A stretch of DNA of 64,000 nt, taken from Prorocentrum cordatum (Eukaryota > Sar > Dinophyceae > Prorocentrales > Prorocentraceae). The position numbers were made by a program, and so were the translations under genes. Location: positions 1,516,190 through 1,580,189 of the forward strand of contig CAUYUJ010017837.1 of NCBI GenBank assembly GCA_963575745.1, written 5' to 3'. Positions 1 through 10,400 of the stretch are shown piece after piece. Each line of letters starts with the position of its first letter. The stretch's first letter is position 1. Below the pieces are notes generated by a model, which worked only from the letters and a program-made list of their open reading frames with translations, was not told the DNA's origin and ran no database searches.

Positions 1-516
1 TATTTCCCCCTCAGCTAGGGCGTTGATCACGATGGGATGGTCTCTCTATGCAGGCGCATCTAGAATGCATATGTTCCTGTCAGCAGGGTCTCTCAAGAGG
101 GTCTCGAGTATTGCTGGGTTGCTTAGGAACTCCGCATCTATTGCTTGCCGCGCATATTTCATGGGTGTCTTTGCAGTCGTCCGAATCGGGAAATAGTGCA
201 CAATTGCAGGGGTATCGACGTCATATACTGGCCTGGTGTCGGGGGGGGGCAAATCCAAACGTTTTTGGTAAGATCCATATGGTTTCCCAGGAGGCGACCG
301 ATATAGATCCCAAGCTGCCCCCTTCATACCCGCCAGCTTGCAAAAGTGGCACGCGGCACAGAACTGCTGAGCTGATATCTTGCATGAGGCGCACCATGCT
401 AGAAGTAGCCTCATCAGCTCGGCACCAGCTTCACGCTGCTGTGGATTCGCGGTTGGAGCCCATCGCCTCGGGCCGCGCGGCGCCCGATTGGCGCCTCCCC
501 CGCCGCCGCGAGGCAT
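1..516 (-). CDS. N-terminal fragment of a dinoflagellate repeated ORF family, function unknown (partial)
   Basis: The minus strand reads a Cys-rich segment (LLLAWCASCKISAQQFCAACHF), then KPYGSYQKRLD, then VDTPAIVHYFP and a stop TAG at 48-46; beyond it the same frame continues RDHPIVINALAEGEI to the window edge. The order, a Cys-rich start, a Y-x-x-L-D motif, a V-D-x-P segment and a D-H-P-[IV]-V motif, matches an ORF family I remember as highly repeated in dinoflagellate genomes; that is memory, not a search. The family has no established function. The TAG sits where relatives appear to carry Tyr (APAY-RDHP), so this is either a pseudogene or a recoded position. Upstream boundaries at 517-900 are unclear, and the rest of the gene lies outside the window. 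Confidence 0.5.
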
Positions 517-904
517 AGCTAGCTCAGATTTAGCCCCTGAGCAAGAACGGCTGCACGAATGGTTTTGATGGCACCCCCGATGGCCCCCGAGACGCGGAGA
601 TCCGAGGCGATGCGTTCCAACCGCGAATCACCCCGATATCTACGAGCGCCACGCACTCGAACACCCCGAGTGAGTCTGCCCTCGCTCTGAACCCAGCGCC
701 GAATGCCAGGCGATGCGAGGGCGCTGAGAAGTTCGCGCCGTGAACCACCACGGACGATTGAGAGGGCCGCGCCCTGCTGGCGGCCCCTCTCGCGGGCACT
801 AACCCATCTGGCCGTCGAATTTTCTGTCGGCGAGCATCAGAGCGCGCACTGACTGGGATATCGAAGAGTGGGACGAGTGAGAGATGACGTGGATGTGGAG
901 GCCA
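517..904. other. GC-rich stretch without a supportable gene
   Basis: An open minus frame at 530-913 has no recognisable motif or convincing splice signals. It could be upstream sequence of the fragment at 1-516, but I cannot join them. Confidence 0.4.
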
Positions 905-1580
905 GCCCTTCACACTCCCCCCCCCCCCTCCTCCGCCCCCCCCCCCTCCTTTTCCCCATCCTTTCTTCCGAGGAGCTTGCCCTCATCCCCCATCATCCTC
1001 GCCCCGCTCCACCTCATCCTGCTCGCCCTCAACTTTATCGCCCTCATCTTCGCCATCATCGCCATCGCCATTAGCGCGGCCACCATCATCAACATCACCG
1101 CCACCAACACCACCATCAGAATGATCACCATCGCCATCGGCATCGGCATTGGCATCATCTTCATCAACGTCGTCATCATCGGTATCGTCATTGTCATCAT
1201 CAAAATCACCATCATCATCGTCTTCGCTATAACCGTAGTACTACGCATACTCATCAACACCAGCATCATCATCACCACCACCGTCATCATCAGCATCATC
1301 GGTATCCTCTCACTTCTCATCATGGCCCCACCACCTCCACCAACTTGATCATGAGCACCACCATCGTCGTCGTCGTCGTCGTTGTCGCCGTCGTCATCGT
1401 CACCACCAATCATCACTATCAAGATCATCATCGTCATCCTCGTCACCGTCATCATCGTCCTCGTCGTCGTCATCATCGCACTCGCAATCATGTGTTGCCA
1501 TCGTCGACGTCATCATCAGTTCCACCATCAACATCATCATCCTCATCTACATCCTTCTCCACACCACACCTACGCAGAGA
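905..1580. repeat. C-rich tract followed by degenerate (CAT)n/(ATC)n and (GTC)n microsatellite
   Basis: Runs of C and CCT (905-960) pass into CATCAT/ATCATC-type repeats (1060-1330) and GTCGTC/CATCATC mixtures (1360-1560). Translation gives only poly-Ile, Met, Ser or Asp, so no gene is called. Confidence 0.85.
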
Positions 1581-2095
1581 CTCGTGGAGTAGAGGCGAGA
1601 TCGTGCATCGGCCTGGCAGCACAAAGCGCTGCTGGATTGCCCGTCAGGGCCGGTAAAACACCGGCGGATCGGCAAAATCGCACATTTCCTGGGTCGGTCG
1701 TTTTCGACGGTACATTCGATGCATCATAGATGCATCGAAACCGCTGTTTCGACGGTGTTTCGACGGAAGGTTATGTGTCCGGAGAAGCCCATAGGGCATG
1801 TTTCAACGGTGCTTCAAGGGTACTTCGACGATAGGTTTCGACGGTAGCTTCGACGCGTCATAGATGCGTCGAAAATGGGTTTTCCCAGCAGCGAAACCAT
1901 AAAAACACATACAAGCTCAGGATTATATGTTTCCGTTTCAATTCGCGGCCGATCCGAGCCGGAGCGCGACGTGAAATCACATCGAGCTCAGCGCCTTATC
2001 GCGCGCCCCCTTGGCGCCGAGAAGCATCCGCGTGGACGACTGCGCGCCCTCGCGAGGGAGGTGGCGGTCGCAGCGAGGACGCCATGACATAGAGA
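1581..2095. repeat. TTCGACGGT-type repeats with two CATAG-loop hairpins; otherwise nothing called
   Basis: Between 1690 and 1875 the words TTCGACGGT and TTCAACGGT recur. Two hairpins share the loop CATAG: arms TTCGATGCAT/ATGCATCGAA at 1715-1724 and 1730-1739 (perfect), and TTCGACGCGT/ATGCGTCGAA at 1849-1858 and 1864-1873 (one mismatch). I see no gene in 1880-2095. Confidence 0.7.
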
Positions 2096-2590
2096 GATAG
2101 ATTGCGAGACAGAGCGAGAGAGCGAGAAACAGAGATAGAGAGATGGAGAGGAAGTGAACGATATAGGGGGTCGGAGGGCCGGATGGGCGGAGGGGGTGAT
2201 ATGGCGAGAGGGCGAAGGTAATGGGGGAGAGATTGACAGTACGTGATAAGATACATCGAGCGAGGGGAGGTTTGATAAGGGAGAGAGAGAGAGAGAGAGA
2301 GAGATATGGAAGGGTAAAATGGATGGAGTGAGAGAGTGAGATACAAATAATGAGCGAGCTCGAAGGGAGAGATGAAGAGAGGGAGAGAGGGAGCGGGGGG
2401 GGGGCGAGGAGGAGAACGAGGGGGATGAGTACGACAAGGAGGGCGAGGGGGAGGAGGAGGGGGAGGGGGGCGACGAGGAGGGGGGGAGGGAGATGATGAT
2501 GATGATGAGGATGAGGATGGTGATGATGACGATGAGGATGATGACGAGGGCGAGGCGGGCGAGGAGGAGGAGAAGGAGGAGGAAACTATA
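2096..2590. repeat. Purine-rich (GAGA)n, (GGA)n and (GAT)n tract
   Basis: Almost unbroken purine on the plus strand: GAGA at 2096-2400, GGGGAGG at 2395-2490, GATGAT at 2490-2550. It lies just 3' of the last exon called for the minus-strand gene and is probably intron. Confidence 0.85.
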
Positions 2591-2593
2591 GTC

Positions 2594-2743
2594 CTTCAGC
2601 GGCATGGTGAGGCCCTTCAGAGCCTGCGTGCAGGCGTGGAACTCCTCAGTCTTGAGTTCCCTCTTCAGCTTCATGATGTCGCGGTGCAGGATCATCTGCA
2701 GCGACGGCTCGCGGGCAACCCTGTTCGCGATGATGTCCATCGC
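2594..2743 (-). CDS. Exon 10 of the ten-exon gene
   Basis: Fifty codons in phase 0 from the acceptor GTCTGCCAG: AMDIIANRVAREPSLQMILH, then RDIMKLKRELKTEEFHACTQ and ALKGLTMPLK. Helical throughout, continuous with the end of exon 9. It ends before GACTAT, a GA donor like that of exon 4. Confidence 0.6.
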
Positions 2744-4609
2744 CTGGCAGACATGCGCGTAACTATCGTATCGCCCCTCCTCGTGGTGTCGTTACTTCCC
2801 TCACTAGTCCACCGCCATCTTCCTCGTGCGATATTTGGTTCCCTCACTCCTCGTACTACGTCTGATCCTCCGCCTCTCCCTCCCTGTCCTCCCCCCCTCA
2901 TCATCATCATAATCTTCATCGTCCCCCCTAGTCTTTCTCCTCCTCCGCCTCCCCCCCCTCATTCCCTTTGTCTGTCTCACCTCCTCCTCCCCCTCCTCAC
3001 CCCCCAGCGCTCATCCTCGCACCCCCCCCCCCCCCCCCCCCCCCCTCATCTTTCTCATCGTGCCCCCTCCCCTCGCCGTCATTTACCTCCCCGAGTCACC
3101 GCGTTGAGCTTGGCCGGGCCCTTGCTGCCCCTCGCGAACTCCCAGCCGCTGTCCTCGCCGACGGTGTTGAGCAGGGTCTGGCCCGCTGCCATGGCCGATG
3201 AATACAACGCAAGCTGGCTCTTGGAGTCCTTGATCACGGACTTCTCCTCCTCAGTGGGGCCCGCCCTTGCCTTTGCGGCTGGCGGCTGATCGCCATCCCC
3301 CGCTGCGGCTGCGCGCTTCTTCTCCTTCGTCGCCGCGGGCGCATCGCCTCCACCGCCAGCAGCGCCGCCCCCTGCCTCGGGCCCCGCGGGCGCGGCCGCC
3401 GCCGCCTGCTCGGGCGCGCGCGCGGCCGCCTGCGCCTCGGCTGCGGGCGCGGCGGGCGCGCCCGTTGGGGGCGCCCGCGGCGCCGCCTCCACCTTCGCCA
3501 AGTGCTGCTTCAGCGCCCCTGGCGTGTCCGGCGCAGCACTGGGGCCCCCGCCGACGCCGCCCTCCGTAGAGCTCGGGGCCGACGCCTCCTGCTGTAGGCC
3601 CTTCAGAACGAACGAGGCCGCGTAGTCCGCCGAGATCTGCGCCACCGCCAGCTTCTGCTGCGCGTCGTCGGCCTGCGCCTCCGCCGTCATCACCTCCTTG
3701 TTGTGCCACTTCTCGTGGGTCTCCCAGGCCTCCTCGAACTCCTCCTCGATGCTCTCCTCTCCGTAGAGACAGCGGATGGTCTCCGTCATCCCGCGACGCT
3801 TCACCCACGGGTGGCCCGTCCTGAGGCATTTCTGAAAATACCTGGTCGCGCTGGCCCATCCTGAAGGCCCGCCCCCCTCCTTCCACGCAACTCTGGCGAT
3901 GGGCATGTACTTCGCTTTGTTGAGGAGCCTCTTCACGAAGGTCTGCCGCTTCACTTTGACCTTCGAGAACTTGGCGTGCTCGTCGATGGCCCACTGCTTC
4001 CTGAACGCCTCCTTTTGCTTGGGGCCGTCGCACTTGTCGTAGTCGATCTTGAGCTGCACTGGATTTCCATCTTTGCCGGTTGCATTCACCACCCTGCGCC
4101 AGCACCCGCCAATTGGGCTTCCTTTTGTTGCTGCCGTCTTCACCGCGAAACCCGTCTTGGCAATCTCGTCCCAGAACTTTTTCTCGTTCAGCATGAAGTC
4201 CGATGGCGGCGCCACCTCCTCGTCATCTTCGTCGTCGGGCTCGGGGTGGCCCATGCCCGCGGCCTTCTGCATCTCCCTGAGGTCCTGCATGGCGCCGCCG
4301 TTGTTCAGCTCGACGAGCAGGCCCTCGACTGTCAGCCCCGACGGTTCCTTCCCCATGCTGCTCAGCTCCTTGAGGATCTTCCGCTGCAACGTCGGCAAGG
4401 AAGCCGCTGCCCTGTAGGACACATCGATATAAGAATGAGGAGGGGGGGGGGAGGTGGAGGAAGATGCGACGACGACGACGACGACGACGGCGCCGACGAG
4501 GAGCTGAGGCAGGAGGATCGTGGGGATCATCACGGCTTTGTGTCTCAATAGTCATGTGAAACCCGAGGAGGTGGAGGAGGAGGAGGAGGGTGGGAATGGG
4601 GGGCGCGAA

Positions 4610-4646
<37 letters not shown>

Positions 4647-4647
4647 A

Positions 4648-4717
<70 letters not shown>

Positions 4718-5851
4718 TTCGGGCGAGCCGGAGCCTCTGGGCACCCTTGGGAGGCGTCTCGAACGGCTTCGAGCCCCCGCGCGGCAGGCCGAGCGAGAAG
4801 GAGTCGGCTGGCGGGGACCAGGGGCCGTCGCTGGAGGCCGCGACGCCCGGCGGGGGGGGCAGCGCGGCGCGGGGGCAGTACAGGAGGGTGTCTTGGGTGC
4901 TCATCTCGATGATCTTGGCCTGCTGGTCCATGATGCGTCGGTTCTGAAAAAGGGCCATCGATTCAGACTTCGACGCGTCGTCGATGCATCGCCGATTCAG
5001 ACTTCGATGCATCGTCGACGCATCGAATGCCCGTCGATATTTCAATGGATGATGAGGAGAACGAGGCGGAAGATGAAGCGGGGGATGGATGATGACGGGG
5101 GATGGGGATGAGGAGCATGAGCAGGAGAAGGAGGAGGAGGAAGAGGAGGAGGGGGAGGGGGGAGGGGGGTGGAGGAGGAGGGCGACGACGACGAGCACGA
5201 GCGGGCGGATCGCGGGGGATTATTGGTAGGATGAGGAGGATGAGGAAGATGAGGAGGAGGAAAGGAGGAGGAAGAGGAGGGGGACGGAGGATAATACGAA
5301 TATTGATTTACACTGGTCTCCCCCATCTCCTTGTCGCGCCACTTCTGGCTGAGCGCCATCGCCTCCCGCAGCTCGGCGTCGCCCGCGTCGCCGAAGTCCT
5401 CGTCGGGCGGGCGCCGCCGTCGTCCACCCCCCTACGGGCCATCATGCAAATCTACGCCCGGTCGGTCCAACCGCGCACACGCACTCACGATGTACACGCA
5501 TGCGTATCTGCATGCATAAACATACACATGTGTGGTGCAAACATCCATGTATCCGCCCTCCTCCTCCCCCTCATCCCCCCCATCTTCCCCCCCTCCTCTT
5601 CCTCGCCCCCCCGCCCCCCCGTCTCGTCTTCAATGGTAGGATTACTCTCCAGAGTTCAGCCCTCCTCAACCTCGTCCTCATCCGTGTTCCGAGCGCGTCG
5701 TCACCGCTGATGCATCGCCAACCCATCTACGACGCGCAATCGACGCATCGACGTCGCATCGATGTCTCACCCCGCGCCACCGCATGGTGCGACTGGAACA
5801 CCCCCATGCTGAACTGACTGAGCGGGTTCTTACTGCTGCCATATGGCGGTG

Positions 5852-5897
<46 letters not shown>

Positions 5898-7422
5898 GAC
5901 GAGCCGCTACTCTCGTCGATACCCTATGTTGTTTCAAACCGTCTCACCACGGCACCTCCACTAGTTCACAGCCGCATTCGGCTGCCCGCAATAGTTTGAA
6001 CTACTCTCTCTCTAACCAGCCCACGGGGAATTTGACGGTTCCCAGGATGCGTCCTTATCGGCGTCGCCGTCGTCCAAGATCTCGACCGAAACCGAGGGGC
6101 CCTTCTGCTCGGCGGGCGCCACCTCCTCCTCGCCCCCCGCGAACTCGCGCCGCGCGCACGTGCCCCGCGAGCCTGTCGAGAGAGGTGGATGATCATCCCT
6201 CTGCGGCTGCGCCGCGTCGAGCTGCAGCGGCGCCATGTCGCCAGGCGGCGCCGCGGGCGCGGGCATCTCCTCGCGGGCGGGCGCCGCGACCTCGGCGGGC
6301 GCGGAGGCGGGCCCAGCGCCGCCGATAGCCCCCCCCCCCCGCGGCGGGCCCCACGCCGTCGGCGGGCTGCGCCGCTTCGGCGGCGGCGTGCTCGCCCGAC
6401 GCCGCGGGCTCCGAGCTGGCGACGGCGGCCTTGGGCGAGCTGTCGACCGTCACCGGCATCGGCTCGAGGTCAAAGTCTCTGCGAGATCTGCGACGCCTCC
6501 TCGCGGGCCGTCTGCGACGCCCCATCGCAGACCGTCTGCGTCGCAACGTCGTCGGCGTCAGGCGTCTCGCGCTGGGTGGCCATGGCTGCAGCAGACACCC
6601 TAAAGAAGGCCACGCCGAGTGGCGTTGCCCACGGGCGCTTGGGCAAGCAGGTCTCCGCTGGCCACTCAACTCTACTTGGCATGTCACGGCTGCTCCGATG
6701 TTAGAGTGGCGATTGTTACTCTAGCAACGATTCCGCTCGAGACATCCTACGGCGAGCGCGTCGCCATCAGGTATGCTGTCATTGCTTCCTCCGCTCTTCC
6801 TCCGTCCGCCGTCATTCCGCCGTCGTCGCGCGAGGCCTCGTGGGGCCGCTGTCCGAGCGGCCGCTGCCCGAGCAGATGGTGGCCGCTGGTGGGCGGGGGC
6901 GAGGGGGTGCCACTGCGCCCAGAGGAACTGCGAGGCGACGAGGCCGGGCATGACAGAGGCGGGAAGACTAGCGAGGCGAGGAGGAGCGCCATTGGGCACG
7001 CAGGGAAAGAGATGAGGAGGAGGAGGAGGAGGACGAGGAAGAGGAAGATGAGGACGAGGACGAAGGAGGAGGAGGATGGGGGGATGATGAGGAGGAGGAT
7101 GAGGAGAAGGAATACCCGATGGGGAGTAGAATGGCGAGCAGGGGACGCATGTTGGAAAACGCGTCCGGACATGATAATGCCGCGTCGTTGTTGTGGCGAT
7201 GCACGGCGAACGCGTCCATCACACGTCGAAGATGCATCGGCTCTGGCCCCGAGTGTCCCCAGAACGTGACCACCCCCCCGTAATCGTCGGCGTCGGCGTC
7301 GTCGTCGTCGTTGTCGTCCTCCTCGCCCTCGTCCTCGGCCTTCGTCCTCGTCGCCGTCGTCGGTCGTCGTCGTCGTCGTTGTCGCCGTCGTCGTCCGACG
7401 CCGCCGCCGCCGCCGCCGCCGT

Positions 7423-7456
<34 letters not shown>

Positions 7457-10400
7457 GTCGTCGTCGTCGTCTTCGTCGTCATCTTGCCGTCTTGCCCGTT
7501 CTCTGCTCTCATTTCCCAATTCCCCCTCCCGCTCCCGCCTTCATTGTTCTGTGTGCCCCTCTCTCCTCCCTCCCCCACCTCCTCGTTTCCCCCCCCTCCT
7601 CCTCCTCCTCCTCGGACGACGAGGTACCGGGAGCAGCTGCCTCGCGCGCCAGTGGAAGGTCATCAGACGCAGCTTCATCCAGCTGGGTCTGCACGCGTTC
7701 AACCAGCGTGTCTGCGCCAGCAGGGCCATCCAGAAGTTGCGCTTGCCAGGCCTGGAGGAGACGCGCGAATCAGTTCAGGGATTCAGCGCGGGTGCGAAAC
7801 TAAAAACAACGAGGAGCTGGCAGGACAGGAGGAGGAGGAGGGGGAGGGAGAGGAGGGGGGGAAAGAGGGGGGGGAAGGGGGAAGGAGGAGGAGGGGGAGG
7901 GGGAGGAGGAGGAGGGGGAGTACCAGAGAGGAGGAGGGCGGAGGAGGAGGAGAAGAAGGAGGGAACGGAGGGGGCAGGAGGAGGAGGAGGCGGGGGAGGA
8001 GGATGAGGAGGAGAAGCAAGAGGAGCAGGATGGGGGAGGGTTAGCCCGCAGTCCTGGTGACCATCTGGGGCAGAAGCTGGAGCCGCCGCGTCCGCTGGTG
8101 CAGCCTAGCGAGCGGGCGGACCCTCCTCGCTAGTGCATCCATCCTCTCTCCCCTCATTCACTGCGATCCTTCGCCTCCCTCCTCCTGGTCCTCCTGATCC
8201 CCTTGCTCCTCATCCTCGTCCTCATCCGCATCCTCATCCCCCCCCTCCTCCTCCTCCTCGTCTGTCCCCCACCCCCGTCCTCCATCCATGATCCTCTGTC
8301 CTCCATCCATGACCCTTCCTTACCTCAGTCCCCTCATAATCTTCCTTCTCCTCGTCAGTGGCTCCGCCGCTGGTCACTGCCGAGATCTCGTCGACCGAGT
8401 CGACGCTGACCTGGACCTCGACGACCGAGCCGATGGGGGCGTCCTGGCGCCAGCGCAAGGGCGGGGGGGGGCACGGGGCGCGGGTTCAGCACAGCCTCTA
8501 GAGGATCGGTAACCAGATAGAGGCAGAGGCACCAGCCAAAATCACGAAGAGGCCTCGGGGACTGCGAGAGTAGCCGAAGGCCCAGGAGAGGAGCAGGACA
8601 TTGCACTTCATGGAAGGAAGATGGCTCCGATCAGTGACGCATTGCACGGCAGGTGGAAGGAGATGAGAGCGCACGATGGGGCGAGGAAAGAGCGAACGCG
8701 AGAAAGAGGGAGGGAGGGAGATAGAGAGAAGAGTGTGAGGGGGGGGAAGGAAGGAGGGTGATTATTTCAGGAGGCGGTGGGCGATCGAGGGAGATCCCCC
8801 CCCCCTCTCCCCCTCCTCGTCCGTTTCCTCATCTTCGTCCTCTCCTGCCTTTCAGGGCGAGGGCTCCGAATCCATTGCGCTGTATGGCGGAGGCTCGATG
8901 TTCCTAGACGGCACAGGCGGCTGCCGCGCCGTCTGCTCCTGCTGCTCCTCGGCGCCCCTCGGCCTCTGGGGCGTCGGAGTCCTCGGAGGTCCTCGACGTT
9001 CGTCTTGTCGATGGCGGTGACCTTGGGAACCGAGGCCGCTGGCGCCGAACTTGATGCTGGCGTTGACGGCGCTGCAGCAGCTGGGCGAGCTCTCTTCATC
9101 ACCTTACCTGCTGGCCTCTTCATCACGGTCACATCGTTCTCCACGGGTTTCTTCAGGCCACAGTGTGCCCCCTGCAGCGCCGCCTCCTTGTCCATCTGGC
9201 TGTCCGTATCATGATATGCGCGTGGATGTGACGCGATCTCTTTCGCCGCCATCGCCTCCAGCTTCTCGATGCGCGCCCTCTCCAGCTCGTAGAAGTTGTT
9301 CCACTCTGGATCCACAAGGCGTTGCTCTGTCAGGTGCATGTTGGCCTTCTCGTACGTATCCTGCAATATCTGGGCCTTGGCTTTGTTCATGTTGCCACGC
9401 TTGACCACCTTGGCGATGTCGTTGACGAACGTGATGGCGTCTTGAATCGTGTTGTAGAAGATGCAGTCGACCTGGATCATCTGCGGGTCGTCACCCACTT
9501 TCAAGCATACTAGCCTCTGGTGGCGTCCTTTCCGCGGCCTGTTCCACTTGAGAAACACCTTGATCTCCTCGCCGTTAGGCGCGTCGCCAGTGAAGAAATC
9601 ATACTCATCTGGTCGCGTAGCGCCCGGAGCCTTCACCTTCACCTTCTCCGTCGTCTTCTCCTTCTCCTTCTCCTTCTCCTTCTCCTGCGGCTTCCCCTTC
9701 GCCTTCCCCTTGGCCTTGGGCTTCGTGTCCAACTCGTAGAAGCGCTTCGCGGTGATCTGCGGCGCGCGTCTCACGGTGCCGCTCCGCCACTTCGCCATCA
9801 TCTGGTCGGAGTCTCTGGCGCCCTTCTCCTTGAACATCTCCGCCGCGAACTTCTCATCGCTGTTCGGCTTGTTCTTCTGCGCCCTGTAGGCGCGCGCCAT
9901 CTCCTGCGGGGGCCGAAACATCTGAAAGAGGATGGAGGGGGCGATTGTGTATATCAGGAAGGGCCAGGACGGAGAGGAGCCCAGCGTACCTGGCCAGGAA
10001 GGACAGGAGGAAAACCCGGAGGAGAAAGGACGAGGGCGATGAGGAGGGTGGAGACGGATGAGGGAGGGGGCCTTTACCATGGGCCCTTTGAAACCGGCCT
10101 TTTAGACGGGGGCGGGAACTTGCCCCAAAAAACTCTGGGCCCCAACGAGCCCCCTGAAACGCGTGGGAGGTATTTGACGGTCGCGCTCCTTGTCGTAGCC
10201 GTGGGACCACTTGTCGTCCGCAGGCGCGTCGCTCGCACTGGATGCTGGCGCCTTGGCAGCAGCTGGAGCAACACCTGCGGGCTCGCCACCTGTCCTCGCG
10301 ATCGCCCTCCATGTCGCTGGGCGGCACTCGCTCCTCCTCCTCGCCACCTTCGTGCTCATCTGCGGGTTCCTCCTCCTCCTCCCCCCCGTCTCCGTCGCCC

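Noticed and set aside
7640-7800. Plus-strand frame with QWKVIRRSFIQLGLHAFNQR
   Set aside because: It looks protein-like, but the minus frame has a clean acceptor, a GT donor and matching phases with both neighbouring exons.
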